Positions 41,927 through 51,774 of a DNA stretch of 64,000 bases are shown piece by piece (within the stretch, counting starts at the first letter, position 1; every line of letters starts with the position of its first letter). The position numbers and the translations under genes were made by a program. This stretch comes from Nitrospirales bacterium (lineage in GTDB: Bacteria; Nitrospirota; Nitrospiria; Nitrospirales; UBA8639): NCBI GenBank assembly GCA_022828225.1, contig JAJEJG010000005.1, positions 62,001 to 126,000 on the forward strand, read 5' to 3'. Under the pieces are notes generated by a model. That model did no database searches. It was not told the DNA's origin and was given only the letters and a program-made list of their open reading frames with translations.

Positions 41927-43270
41927 TCACCCTTCCTCACCCTGCAGATAGGTTCGGCCCTTGTAGCGTTTGGCTACGACGATGAAAATTATCGACACGC
42001 CCAGCATGATCCCCGTGAAAAACCAATAATAATCCGGGCCCTCCAGCCGTACGCTGCCGTCCTCATTCTGAATGAAATAATTCACGAGCGAAGTAAAGGC
42101 GTTCCCCAAGGAGACCGACAGGAGAAAGAGCGCCATGACGAACGATTTCAGAGCCCTGGGCGCCTGGGTGTAGGAAAATTCCAGACACGTGATCGAGACC
42201 ATGACCTCCGCCGCGGTGATTGCCACAAATGCCACGATTTGCCACGAGATATTCGGCCGCAGCCCCGAGACGATCTGCATCTCGATCACCGCGGAAATCA
42301 CGAAGGCGAGCACCGTCACGAAAAACCCGATGCTGATCTTCCGCAAGGGCGTCAGGGGAAACACCCTGTCGACTGCGGGATAGACGCCGTAGGCAAACAC
42401 CGGGATGAGGAGCATGATCAGAAACGGATTGACGAACTGAATTTGCGAAGGGAGCCATTCTACTCCCATCCAATAGAGATCCATATTTCTGGCCTGGAGG
42501 ACCCACGCCGACCCGGTTTGATCGAAGAGCGCCCAGAACACGGCCACGAACAGGTAAATCGGCATGAGCCGCCACATGGCCAGCAGGCTCTCGCGCGAGG
42601 ACAATTCCCGCAGAAACGCGGTACCCCTGGCGGGGATGTGCGCGTAATCCCGACGTCCCAACCAGAACACCCACGTCGCCAGCAGCATCAACAGCCCGGG
42701 TACGCCAAAGGCCAGATGGGGCCCGATATGATTCAGCAGCCACGGGGTCAGGAGCGTGGAAATCCCCGCGCCGAAATTGATCGCAAAATAAAACCAGTAA
42801 AAGGCCTTGCTGAGCAGATGACTGTTGGTCGAACTGAACTGGTCTCCAAGGTTTGCGGAGACACAGGGTTTGATGCCGCCGGAACCCACGGCAATCAGCG
42901 TCAGCCCCACGGCCAAGCCAAGTCTGGTCTGATCCACCGCAAGGGCCAAATGCCCCAGGCAATACACCAGCGACAACGACATGATCGTGCGGTACTTCCC
43001 GAACCAGACGTCCGCAATCACGGCCCCGATGACCGGGAAAAAATAGACCGCGGACGTAAAAAGATGATAATAGGATCGCGCTTCGGGTTCACTCATCACG
43101 TCCAGGGCGCCGTCCGCGTTCAGGAGGTATTGGGTCATGAAGATGATCAGGATCGTACGCATGCCGTAGAAACTGAAGCGCTCGGCAGCTTCGTTCACGA
43201 TCAGGAACGGAATGCAGGACGGCATCCGGCTCGAACGTTCAGGCTCTGTACGGTATGGGATGTTGCTCAA
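41927..43270 (-). CDS. POT/PTR-family proton-dependent oligopeptide transporter
   Basis: A 447-residue inner-membrane protein with ~12 helices. The E-x-x-E-R-F motif is seen in NEAAERFSFYGMRTILIIF and a second signature in YWFYFAINFGAGIST. It should import di- and tripeptides with protons. It converges with the oxygenase-like gene. The first part of its coding strand overlaps the long track ORF of the TonB receptor, so that ORF's start is placed further downstream. Confidence 0.92.
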   Translation of the reverse strand: MSNIPYRTEPERSSRMPSCIPFLIVNEAAERFSFYGMRTILIIFMTQYLLNADGALDVMSEPEARSYYHLFTSAVYFFPVIGAVIADVWFGKYRTIMSLSLVYCLGHLALAVDQTRLGLAVGLTLIAVGSGGIKPCVSANLGDQFSSTNSHLLSKAFYWFYFAINFGAGISTLLTPWLLNHIGPHLAFGVPGLLMLLATWVFWLGRRDYAHIPARGTAFLRELSSRESLLAMWRLMPIYLFVAVFWALFDQTGSAWVLQARNMDLYWMGVEWLPSQIQFVNPFLIMLLIPVFAYGVYPAVDRVFPLTPLRKISIGFFVTVLAFVISAVIEMQIVSGLRPNISWQIVAFVAITAAEVMVSITCLEFSYTQAPRALKSFVMALFLLSVSLGNAFTSLVNYFIQNEDGSVRLEGPDYYWFFTGIMLGVSIIFIVVAKRYKGRTYLQGEEG

Positions 43271-43367
43271 GGTTAAACCCCGATTGCCCGCGACGGATGG
43301 TCTTTCCGATATGAAGGGGTGGGACCGTTACGGAAGAACGGATGTGTATAACACAGATCGGCGGTTG

Positions 43368-45323
43368 ATGAGAAGAAAGGAACTTCGTAAGCAATCCTTG
43401 TTGACCGGCATCAATACCCTGTGGTGCCTGCTTGTTCTCTCGCCGTCAGCCGGGCTGGCGGAAACCCCGGTTGAAACGCTCGACCCCGTGGTGGTCACGG
43501 CCACGGCCCTTCCGACGAACCAATCGCAGACGCCCATCCGGACGCAAGTATTCAAACGCATGGATTTCGACCTGCAGCAGCCCAACAGGTTGAGCACCCT
43601 CCTGCAACAAATTCCCGGGATTTTCGTGGATGAAATGGGAGGCCGGAGCGGCCTGAGTTCACTCTATATTCGCGGGAGTGATCCGAACTATACGATGGTA
43701 TTGTTGGACGGCGTGCCGTTGAACGATCCGACGAACCAGCGCGGAGGATCCGTGGATTTGTCCTCCCTGACGCCCGAACGCATCGAACGGATCGAAATCG
43801 TCAAAGGCCCGACCTCCGTGTTCTACGGTTCCGACGCCATGGCGGGCGCGGTCAATATCATCACGCAAAAAGGAAGCGCCAAAAATCGGATGGTTGCCCG
43901 CATGGAAGGAGGACAGTGGGGCTACACCCGCGGCGTGCTCCAAGCGTCAGGGGCTGCCGGCCGCTTCCGATACGCCGGGTCAGCCGCGTTCACGCGGGAC
44001 GACGGACAAGTCAAAGGGAACCGGTTCGCATCCGGCACCATCGGAGGCCATATGAACTGGTCGCGTCCGGATTCGCTCAAGCTCGAACTGACGGGGCAAT
44101 ACACGCACACCGATACCCGTTCATTTCCCGAAGGCAGCGGCGGCCCGCGCCTGGCCATTCTGCGTTCGACGGAGCAGCGGCGGACGCACGAAATCGTTTC
44201 CGGCTTCAACCTGACGTTTCCGCTTGCGCCGATCTGGGAGAATCAACTGACCGCCAACGTGCTCCACCGGCAACAGGACGTGGACAACCCCGGCGTGTTG
44301 TCCGCACCCGGAATGTTTCGAATCCCTCCGACGGTGTTCCGAACGGACTTTACCCGGATGCGGCTCCATTGGACGCTGCGAGGGTCCCTGACCCGCTTTT
44401 GGAAAGTGGCCGGCGGGGTTCAACTGGTTCACGAGAACGGGACGCGAACCGGAACTCAGGACTTGACCGTCTTGGGATTGCCATCACAAGTCGCCACGGA
44501 TTTCGAGCAATCCCGCGCCACGCCGGCCGGGGTCCTGGAAACGATCGTTTCCCCCAACGAGCAGGTCCGGCTCAGTGCGGGCCTTCGCGTGGACAGCCCG
44601 GAGGATTTGCCGCTCCGGGTGACTCCTCGTCTCGGGGTCAGCGTCCAACCGTTTCCCCGTACGACGATCCACGCAACGTACGGCCAAGGATTCAAATTGC
44701 CGAGCCTGAATGCCTTGGGCGATCCCATTATCGGTAATCATCGCCTGACTCCCGAGACCAGCACAGCATGGGAAATGGGCATCCTTCAATCAAGCCCCGT
44801 CTGGGACAGCGAATTCCGGCTGACCTGGTTCCACAACACCTTTTCCAATCAAATCGACCTGGACCCTGTACTTGCCAGACAACAGATTTTCCTTCTGGTC
44901 AACCTCAACAAGGTCAGAACACAGGGGATCGAATTGAACGTGGCAACCAACCCCTTGCCGGCCGTATCGGTCCAAGGGTGGTTCACCTACATGGATGCCC
45001 GCATCTCGGGGACGAACGCCCCGCTACGGAACCGTCCCAAGGCCTCGGGCGGCTTCGCAATCCGGGTACGGGCAACACCCGCGTTGACCCTACGCAGCCA
45101 ACTCCAAGCCGTGGGAAAACGTTTCGACCTGCAGATACCCACGACGCAAACCAGGCTGCCCGGTTATTATCGACTCGACCTCGCCGCCACCTATGCCCTG
45201 AACGACGGATGGAAACTCTTCGGGGCCGTGGACAACCTGACCAACGTCCGGCACGAGGATTTTCTCGGGTTCAGCGCACCGGGAACGTGGGTACGCTTCG
45301 GAGTGGAGGGCAACTGGGAGTAG
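43368..45323 (+). CDS. TonB-dependent outer-membrane receptor (BtuB-like)
   Basis: A 651-residue protein. A signal peptide (SLLTGINTLWCLLVLSPSAGLA) is followed by the TonB box/plug start VETLDPVVVTATALP. The plug has LLQQIPGIFVDEMGGRSGLSSLYIRGSDPNYTMVLLDGVPLND and EIVKGPTSVFYGSDAMAGAVNIIT. The barrel ends with a C-terminal aromatic strand (GTWVRFGVEGNWE). Length and plug resemble BtuB/vitamin B12 receptors, but no cobalamin riboswitch is seen upstream. ATG 43368 is chosen because the signal peptide follows it. Confidence 0.92.
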   Translation: MRRKELRKQSLLTGINTLWCLLVLSPSAGLAETPVETLDPVVVTATALPTNQSQTPIRTQVFKRMDFDLQQPNRLSTLLQQIPGIFVDEMGGRSGLSSLYIRGSDPNYTMVLLDGVPLNDPTNQRGGSVDLSSLTPERIERIEIVKGPTSVFYGSDAMAGAVNIITQKGSAKNRMVARMEGGQWGYTRGVLQASGAAGRFRYAGSAAFTRDDGQVKGNRFASGTIGGHMNWSRPDSLKLELTGQYTHTDTRSFPEGSGGPRLAILRSTEQRRTHEIVSGFNLTFPLAPIWENQLTANVLHRQQDVDNPGVLSAPGMFRIPPTVFRTDFTRMRLHWTLRGSLTRFWKVAGGVQLVHENGTRTGTQDLTVLGLPSQVATDFEQSRATPAGVLETIVSPNEQVRLSAGLRVDSPEDLPLRVTPRLGVSVQPFPRTTIHATYGQGFKLPSLNALGDPIIGNHRLTPETSTAWEMGILQSSPVWDSEFRLTWFHNTFSNQIDLDPVLARQQIFLLVNLNKVRTQGIELNVATNPLPAVSVQGWFTYMDARISGTNAPLRNRPKASGGFAIRVRATPALTLRSQLQAVGKRFDLQIPTTQTRLPGYYRLDLAATYALNDGWKLFGAVDNLTNVRHEDFLGFSAPGTWVRFGVEGNWE

Positions 45324-45343
45324 GGATCAACGATCGTTGGTAC

Positions 45344-45721
45344 CTACAAGCGCGGCGGCCAATCCGTTTCGATTCGCCTCCCACAATAATAGCAAGAAAT
45401 TCGATACCTGGCCTTTCGCCGAGGATTAGGGAGAGAGGTAAAGACTACGGGAGCCTGATCATACGGGCACACGGGCTGAAGGTGCAGAAGATGCTCATCC
45501 ATAATCGCCTGTAATTCGGCCTCCTCCCACTCCGTCGCATTGTCGTCATAGCCACGGATGCGATCTTCCCACCCGCATGCATCACACCGGAGTTGATACG
45601 ACTTCACTCGATCCTGAGAGTGAGAAACCTCGATGCAGGCCACGTGTCCTGAGCAAGCCGAACCCGGACAAGCGATGGGTTCATGCTGAAGGGCCTTGAT
45701 AAACGCATCCGGAGCCGCCAT
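45344..45721 (-). CDS. Zinc-ribbon-like hypothetical protein
   Basis: A 125-residue protein with cysteine pairs CPGSAC (C-x4-C), CDACGW, a single Cys at CPYDQ, and CYYCGR, spaced like two zinc sites. ATG 45721 follows GAAAGGTAAAG. No family is recognised. Confidence 0.65.
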   Translation of the reverse strand: MAAPDAFIKALQHEPIACPGSACSGHVACIEVSHSQDRVKSYQLRCDACGWEDRIRGYDDNATEWEEAELQAIMDEHLLHLQPVCPYDQAPVVFTSLPNPRRKARYRISCYYCGRRIETDWPPRL

Positions 45722-45782
45722 CTTTACCTTTCGGGAACAACCCTGCCTCACTCATTGGGGCAGATCTTCCTGAACCAAACAC

Positions 45783-46052
45783 CTAGGCTTTATTAAAGCT
45801 GATGTGATCCCTGTATTCCTGAATGGCCGCGCGTAACGAGGATTTGCCGAGAGGGATGTTGGCCTCGAGCGTATCTTCGATCTCGGGATCGTCAATGACC
45901 ACTTCGTATTTCTCCTGCACGTTGGTCATAATCAACCCTTTTTCCACCTGCCGCGGCATGAAGATTTCCGTCCACACCTCTTTTTCCACGAGACAGACGT
46001 CGCAAAAACGTTCGTACAACATTTCCAACCGTTCAGGATCGGTGACTTTCAT
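45783..46052 (-). CDS. Small hypothetical protein
   Basis: An 89-residue acidic protein, MKVTDPERLEMLYERFCDVCLVEKEVW and PRQVEKGLIMTNVQEKYEVVIDDPEIED, with one CxxC. The ATG at 46052 has GGGAG ten bases upstream; the track start at 46082 has none. Function unknown. Confidence 0.65.
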   Translation of the reverse strand: MKVTDPERLEMLYERFCDVCLVEKEVWTEIFMPRQVEKGLIMTNVQEKYEVVIDDPEIEDTLEANIPLGKSSLRAAIQEYRDHISFNKA

Positions 46053-46096
46053 GTTACAGGACTCCCGTATGTATTTTTTCATTCGTTGACATAATT

Positions 46097-47662
46097 TTAC
46101 TTTCTCGACTCACCATAGCCGCCACCGCCCGGAGTTTCAATCCGCAATCGATCCCCCTTCTTCACGACCAGTTCCGTTTTTCCCGGGAGCTTCTTTTCCT
46201 TGCCCTTGCGGATCAACACGTTTCGGCCGGATTGCCCGGATTCACCCCCGGCCAACCCGAACGGTTGCGATTCCCGTCGATCGGACACGATCGTCGCCTG
46301 GGCGTCTTGCAGGAATTCGATTTCACGGATGACCCCGTTACCTCCCGCGTGAACTCCGGCGCCGCCCGTCTTGTCCCGAAGGACGTACCGGGCGATCCGA
46401 AACGGATACGCATACTCCAAGGCTTCGACCGGCGTATTCATCGTATTGGTCATATGGGAATGAATGCCGCTGGCTCCCGGAGATTCCACTCCGGCACCCA
46501 TGCCCCCGCCCAGGGTTTCATAATACGCAAACGGCCGTTGCTTGTCGCAATCCCATCCCCCGATTGTCACATTGTTCATGGTCCCCTGGCTCGCGGCCGG
46601 CACCCGGTCGGGACAGGCCTGCGCCAAGGCCCCCAACAGCACGTCCACGATGCGCTGGGACGTCTCCACGTTGCCCGCGGCCACCGCAGCGGGAAACCTG
46701 GCGTTGACCACCGACCCTTCGGGCGCCCGGACGTGGATGGGCGCCATGCACCCGCTGTTCCCGGGAATGTCCAGCTCCAGCAAACATCGAAACACGTAGG
46801 CCGTGGCCGACACGGTAATCGCATACACCGCGTTGACACTGCCCTCGCACTGGGGTGCACTTCCCTCGAAATCCACCACCACGTCTTCATCCCGGATCGT
46901 CACGGCCACGGCAATCAAGATCGGTTTGTCCTCGATTCCGTCGTCATCGAGCACGTCTTCATACCGATAGGTGCCGTTCGGCAACTGTCTGATGCCGTGC
47001 CGGGTCAGTTGTTCGCTATAGGCCAACAAATCGGCCATGTTGCCGCGCGCGCGCTCCACTCCATAGCGTGACGCCAATTCCCGCAGTCGTTGCTCCCCGA
47101 TACGATTGGCCGCGAGTTGGGCCTGCAAATCACCCGCGCGTTCCCTCGGGGTCCGCACGTTCGCGAGGAAAAAATCCCACAGGGCTTGATTGACCCTGCC
47201 GGCCTCCATGAGTTTCACGGGCGGAATGATCACCCCTTCCTGATACAGTTCCCGGGACAACGGCATGGAGCCCGGCGACATCCCCCCGACGTCGGCGTGG
47301 TGCGCGCGATTGGCCACGAATCCCATGAGCCTGTCGTTCTCGACAAAGACCGGCGAAACGACCGTGATATCCGGCAGGTGCGTCCCGCCGTGAAACGGAT
47401 CATTCAGGACCGCCACGTCGCCCCGTTCAAAGGTCAGGTGCCTGCGACAGGCTTCGACCGAGAGCGGCATGGCCCCCAGATGGACCGGAATATGCGCAGC
47501 CTGCGCCACCAGGTGTCCCGCTTCATCGAACACGGCGCAGGAAAAGTCGCAACGCTCTTTGATGTTCGGGGAAAATGCCGACCGTTGCAGGCGGACCCCC
47601 ATTTCCTCGGCCACCGAACTGAACAGATGTTTGAAGACTTCCCGTTCAACGGCTTTTTGCAC
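46097..47662 (-). CDS. Hydantoinase/oxoprolinase subunit B
   Basis: A 521-residue HyuB-family protein. It starts at GTG 47662 behind AGGAGACGCTC. Family signatures are RSAFSPNIKERCDFSCAVFDEAGHLVAQAAHIPVHLG, GDVAVLNDPFHGGTHLPD and the C-terminal PGGGGYGE. It overlaps HyuA by 17 bp. The two form an ATP-dependent hydrolase of hydantoins, 5-oxoproline or acetone-carboxylase-like substrates; the actual substrate is not readable. Confidence 0.92.
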   Translation of the reverse strand: MQKAVEREVFKHLFSSVAEEMGVRLQRSAFSPNIKERCDFSCAVFDEAGHLVAQAAHIPVHLGAMPLSVEACRRHLTFERGDVAVLNDPFHGGTHLPDITVVSPVFVENDRLMGFVANRAHHADVGGMSPGSMPLSRELYQEGVIIPPVKLMEAGRVNQALWDFFLANVRTPRERAGDLQAQLAANRIGEQRLRELASRYGVERARGNMADLLAYSEQLTRHGIRQLPNGTYRYEDVLDDDGIEDKPILIAVAVTIRDEDVVVDFEGSAPQCEGSVNAVYAITVSATAYVFRCLLELDIPGNSGCMAPIHVRAPEGSVVNARFPAAVAAGNVETSQRIVDVLLGALAQACPDRVPAASQGTMNNVTIGGWDCDKQRPFAYYETLGGGMGAGVESPGASGIHSHMTNTMNTPVEALEYAYPFRIARYVLRDKTGGAGVHAGGNGVIREIEFLQDAQATIVSDRRESQPFGLAGGESGQSGRNVLIRKGKEKKLPGKTELVVKKGDRLRIETPGGGGYGESRK

Positions 47663-49685
47663 GAGCGTCTCCTATGGTGACCAGCACGTTTTGCCAGGCA
47701 TCGACCTGCGCGTGATCGGTTTCCGACAACAGAATGGTCGTATCGTCCTGGAAGATGACGGCAGGTCCGGAAACGTGATGACCCGGTCGTAAAAGACTGC
47801 GATCATAGAACGGGACGGTTCGAGGCCCGGAGGCGAACACGAGGCGGCGTTCATGGCACACGGCCCCCGACGAATCGGCAGGACCGGGGTCCTGCGCCTC
47901 GATCTGCGGGGGACTCACGTCTCCGATTGCCCGAACCCGAAGGTTGACGATCTCCAGGCCCGCAGCCTCGTTCTTGTGCCCGTAGCGCCGGTCGTGTCGT
48001 TCATGAAAGGCCGTTTGAAAATCAGGCGAAAACGGCACGGTCAATTCAAAGGATTGGCCTTGATACCGGAGGTCCAATTCGCAATGCACGTGCCGGGCCG
48101 GCACAGGGACCCGTTGGGTCGAAAGGTCCTCTTGCGCTTGCTCGACCATGGGACCGAACCGGCGTTCCAACTCCTCGAATGGGGTCTCACCCGGACACAT
48201 CACCGTCCGGACGTAATCCAGGAACACGTTCGCCGTCAACATGCCGAGGGCGGACAACGTCGAGGCCGCCATGGGGATCAGGACGCGACCGACGTTGAGG
48301 GATCGCGCCAGTTCGCAGGCATGTACCCCTCCGGCTCCGCCGAACGAAAGCAGCACAAACTCCCGGGGATCGTGCCCACGCTCGATTGACGTCACGCGAA
48401 TGGCCCGCTCCATCTCGGCATTGACCACCTGGAGGATGCCCAGGGCAATCTCCTCCGGGTCAACGGGAGGACCGGCATCGTACTGTGCCAAATCTCGAGA
48501 GAGCGCAGCCAAGGCCTCGCGTGCGGCCTCCGGATCCAACGGCAACTCGCCACCCAACAAACCAGCAGCAGGCAAGCGTCCCAGGAAGGCATTGGCATCC
48601 GTGACCGTGGCCACCTGCCCGCCACGACCGTAGCATGCGGGACCCGGATCGGCACCGGCGCTCTCCGGACCCACGCGCAAGGCCCCTCCGGCATCGACTC
48701 GCGCCAGAGACCCGCCGCCGGCGCCGACTGTATGAATGTCCAGCACCGGCACGCGAATCGGCATGCCGGCGACTTCAGCCTCCGACGTCGTGCGTATCGC
48801 GCCGTTGACCACGGACACGTCCGTGGACGTGCCGCCCATGTCAAACGTGATGAGCTGCGAAAATCCAGCCAGCCGACCAATGTATTCGGCTCCGATCACC
48901 CCGCCCGCGGGTCCGGACAGGATCGACCGGACGCCCTCCTGCCGCACCTGTGCCGCCTGAATCCGCCCGCCGTTCGATTGCATGATATGAAAGGAGCCGC
49001 CGGGGAGCGATTCTTCAAGAGTTTCCAGGTATCGGTTGAGCACTGGAGAGACGTACGCGTTCACCACCGTGGTCGAAGCTCGTTCGAATTCGCGGAATTC
49101 AGGAATCAGCTCATGCGAGGCGGAGACAAAGAATCCCGCTTCCCGGAGGCGTTGCGCGATGTGCCGTTCATGCTCGGGATTCACAAAGGAAAACAGCAGG
49201 GACAGCGCGACGGCTTCAACCCGTTTTTCCCGCAAGGCCTTGATGAGGGACGACAACGAGCGTGTGACCAGGGGTTGCAACACGCGACCGCGATGGTCGA
49301 GCCGTTCCTCAACCTCCAGGCACCGGTCCGGGGGCACGAGCGCGGGCACTCCGCCGCTGAACCAATCATAGAGATTGCGACGGGTTTGCCGGCCGATCTG
49401 CAACACGTCCCGAAACCCCTGGGTCGTAATCAACGCGGCACACGCCCCCTTGCGTTCGAGCAACGCGTTGGTAGCCACGGTCGAGCCGTGCACGACGCTC
49501 AGGCCGGTGGCCGGGGACAGTCTCCGCAATCCTTCCAGCACCGCTTGCGCAGGGTCGGCGGGAGTCGAGAGCACCTTGAAGGTGTTGACGTCACCGGCGG
49601 CATGGTCGTACACCACGAAATCGGTGAAGGTGCCGCCGATGTCAATGCCGATTGAGAGAGGCGATCGTTCGTCGTCCGGGCTCAT
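47646..49685 (-). CDS. Hydantoinase/oxoprolinase subunit A
   Basis: A 679-residue ATP-grasp/actin-fold protein. The N-terminus is IGIDIGGTFTDFVVYD, the phosphate-binding motif, followed by HGSTVATNALLERKG, GLRRLSPATG and LITFDMGGTSTDVSVV. It is the partner of the HyuB gene immediately downstream. Confidence 0.93.
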   Translation of the reverse strand: MSPDDERSPLSIGIDIGGTFTDFVVYDHAAGDVNTFKVLSTPADPAQAVLEGLRRLSPATGLSVVHGSTVATNALLERKGACAALITTQGFRDVLQIGRQTRRNLYDWFSGGVPALVPPDRCLEVEERLDHRGRVLQPLVTRSLSSLIKALREKRVEAVALSLLFSFVNPEHERHIAQRLREAGFFVSASHELIPEFREFERASTTVVNAYVSPVLNRYLETLEESLPGGSFHIMQSNGGRIQAAQVRQEGVRSILSGPAGGVIGAEYIGRLAGFSQLITFDMGGTSTDVSVVNGAIRTTSEAEVAGMPIRVPVLDIHTVGAGGGSLARVDAGGALRVGPESAGADPGPACYGRGGQVATVTDANAFLGRLPAAGLLGGELPLDPEAAREALAALSRDLAQYDAGPPVDPEEIALGILQVVNAEMERAIRVTSIERGHDPREFVLLSFGGAGGVHACELARSLNVGRVLIPMAASTLSALGMLTANVFLDYVRTVMCPGETPFEELERRFGPMVEQAQEDLSTQRVPVPARHVHCELDLRYQGQSFELTVPFSPDFQTAFHERHDRRYGHKNEAAGLEIVNLRVRAIGDVSPPQIEAQDPGPADSSGAVCHERRLVFASGPRTVPFYDRSLLRPGHHVSGPAVIFQDDTTILLSETDHAQVDAWQNVLVTIGDARAKSR

Positions 49686-49750
49686 CGCAAATACGGCCTC
49701 ATGAACGTTGTCCGGCAGCGTAAAATCGAAGCGGGAGACGACGCGTGGCG

Positions 49751-51244
49751 TCAGCCTTTGACCGTTCCGCTGAGGGTCACGATTCTGGGACCGCCCGGCG
49801 CATTGTCGAAAATACGCAACAACGCCTGGTGCCTGCCGGGCGCGGTACTCTCGAAATGAATCGGCAACGCACAGAATTTACCCGTCGCCAGCGTCGCCCC
49901 GGCACAGAATTCCCGTTCAATGGAAAAGGCCCGGGATCCTTCCAGTACGATATCGTCTATGCTCAAGGAGCCGAGCCCGACATTGGCGACGGTCAATTGA
50001 TGCGTGCGCCGGGCCGGCGCATCCGCGTCCGCCGAAAACCGGACAGCTTCGGCACTCAGGCTGATGGAAGGGATGACCGCCTTCCCGCCCAACAGGATCG
50101 ACACGTCATCCGAACCGCTGTTGGCCGTCACGATGTCCGGCAACCCGTCGTGGTCGAAATCCTCGATCCCCATGGCGGTCGGCACCTTGCCGACGGCATA
50201 GTGCCCGGCGGGCTGAAACGACCCGTCTCCCCGTCCCAAAAGGATAGACGTACTGTCTGACGTCCGATTGGTGGAAATCAGGTCGAGATAGCCATCGCCA
50301 TCCAGATCCCGGTAGCTTAACGCCACGGGACTGAAGCCCACTTCCATGTTCGCGGGTTTGGTGTATTGACCGGGGCTGAGTTGCAGCAGCAGCTTGACGC
50401 TGTCGGTAAACAAACTGGTCACCATGAGATCCAGGTTTCCGTCGGCATCCACGTCCGTTTGGGTCACGGCGCTCAGCGTGAACCCGGCTTGAATGGTTCT
50501 CCAGGCGGAAAACGTGCCCTGGCCCTGGTTTCTCAACACTGACGCGTATCCGTTCGGCGTCCGCCAACTCGGCTGGCTCCACGTCAACGTGAGGTCCGGC
50601 AACCCGTCGTCGTCCAGGTCCGCCAGTGAAGCGCCGGTCGGGAATAAACCGTTCCGGTCCTGCTCTTCGACGTGTTGAGCCAACGCAAACGTTCCATCCC
50701 CGTTGTTCAGCAGGACCGCCCAACTGAACGGCGGGTAATGTCCGAATCGCCCGCTGTTGACCACGACCATATCCTGATCCTCATCGCCGTCTACGTCACC
50801 CAGCGCGAGAAACGTCGGACCTTTCCCCGTCGGATACGGAACGGGTTTCCGGAAAAACCCGTTCCCCTTGCCCAACAGGACGACAACGCGGTCGGCTCCG
50901 GTCTCGGCCACGACCAGATCCAACGTCCCATCCCGGTCCAGATCTCCCGTGGACAGAAACATCGGACTCTGTCCCACGCCGAAGGAATAGCCCGAGCGAA
51001 ACGTGCCGTTCCCGTTGCCCAACAACACCGAGACGTCGTCCGAGTCACTGTTCGCCGTCGCAATATCCAAATGACCGTCTTCATTGAAATCGCCGACCGC
51101 GAGCCCTTCCGGATGCGCCCCGACGGGCGCCGACAAGACCGGAGTAAAGACGAGGTTTTGCGCAAGAGCAGGACCGGCAGCAACGAGTACCATCGCGCCG
51201 CATACGGTCCCTGCCATGAACACGCGCCCGACACGTCCGAGCAT
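49751..51244 (-). CDS. Secreted FG-GAP/VCBS repeat protein with C-terminal Ig-like domain
   Basis: A 497-residue protein from ATG 51244 (AAGGGAG upstream). A signal peptide ends at PALA. Seven FG-GAP calcium loops are visible, such as DFNEDGHLD, DLDRDGTLD, DLDDDGLPD, DVDADGNLD and DFDHDGLPD, building a beta-propeller. The last ~105 residues (SADADAPARRTHQLTVANVGLGSLSIDDI) look like a choice-of-anchor Ig-like domain. It is probably surface-exposed or secreted. Confidence 0.88.
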   Translation of the reverse strand: MLGRVGRVFMAGTVCGAMVLVAAGPALAQNLVFTPVLSAPVGAHPEGLAVGDFNEDGHLDIATANSDSDDVSVLLGNGNGTFRSGYSFGVGQSPMFLSTGDLDRDGTLDLVVAETGADRVVVLLGKGNGFFRKPVPYPTGKGPTFLALGDVDGDEDQDMVVVNSGRFGHYPPFSWAVLLNNGDGTFALAQHVEEQDRNGLFPTGASLADLDDDGLPDLTLTWSQPSWRTPNGYASVLRNQGQGTFSAWRTIQAGFTLSAVTQTDVDADGNLDLMVTSLFTDSVKLLLQLSPGQYTKPANMEVGFSPVALSYRDLDGDGYLDLISTNRTSDSTSILLGRGDGSFQPAGHYAVGKVPTAMGIEDFDHDGLPDIVTANSGSDDVSILLGGKAVIPSISLSAEAVRFSADADAPARRTHQLTVANVGLGSLSIDDIVLEGSRAFSIEREFCAGATLATGKFCALPIHFESTAPGRHQALLRIFDNAPGGPRIVTLSGTVKG

Positions 51245-51267
51245 CACGTTCGGCTCCCTTCTGCCGG

Positions 51268-51537
51268 TCACTCCGGCAACGACCGCTCGTCCGTTGAAAA
51301 GGTTTTCTTCAAGGCGATCTCCACTTCATCCGTCGCCGCCATCCCCCGGTTGCGAACGTGGACGGACCAGGAAGGATGGGCTCGCAAGGCCGCCACCACG
51401 GTCTTGAACAATTCAGGTTTGACCCGGGTTTCCCAATCATGCAGCCACGCGTACCCGTCGTCGTCGCCCTCGTAATCTTCCGGGAACTCAGCGACGAGAT
51501 TAAACCGAAGGGTAAACGTTTTTTCTTCTTCAAACAT
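51268..51537 (-). CDS. Small hypothetical protein
   Basis: An 89-residue acidic protein, MFEEEKTFTLRFNLVAEFPEDYEGDDDGYAWLHDWE and HPSWSVHVRNRGMAATDEVEIAL. No known domain. It is 23 bp upstream of the FG-GAP gene on the same strand and may be co-transcribed. Confidence 0.65.
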   Translation of the reverse strand: MFEEEKTFTLRFNLVAEFPEDYEGDDDGYAWLHDWETRVKPELFKTVVAALRAHPSWSVHVRNRGMAATDEVEIALKKTFSTDERSLPE

Positions 51538-51571
51538 CTCGGGTTATCCTATACGCATTGTACTTCCTTGT

Positions 51572-51717
51572 TGTCATCCCCGCAGTTCCCGGTGTCATCC
51601 CCGATCCTCGATCGAGTCAAGGACAGGCTTTGATCGGGGATCCAGTGTCTTTTTGACTTTACAAACGAAGAAAAAGAAAAACCCTGGATCCTCGATTAAA
51701 AATGTCGAGGATGACAG
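51572..51717. repeat. Dispersed repeat pair (GTCATCCCCGATCCTCGATCG / ATTAAAAATGTCGAGGATGACAG)
   Basis: The left part carries GATCCTCGATCGAG and GATCGGGGATCCAGTGTC, and the right part CCTGGATCCTCGATTAAAAA plus TGTCGAGGATGACAG. The right part is shared with 33579-33652. It fills the gap between two minus-strand genes. Confidence 0.65.
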
Positions 51718-51774
51718 AAAGAGGAATCGGGAATGACAGATTCGGGCTATGTGCATGCCAATGACAAGGAGCGG

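Noticed and set aside
41912-43276. 454-residue plus-strand ORF opposite the POT transporter
   Set aside because: Shadow with His/Arg/Gln-rich composition; the minus frame has transporter signatures and helices.
43271-43367. Possible cobalamin riboswitch before the TonB receptor
   Set aside because: Only ~100 bp and no recognisable B12-box sequence.
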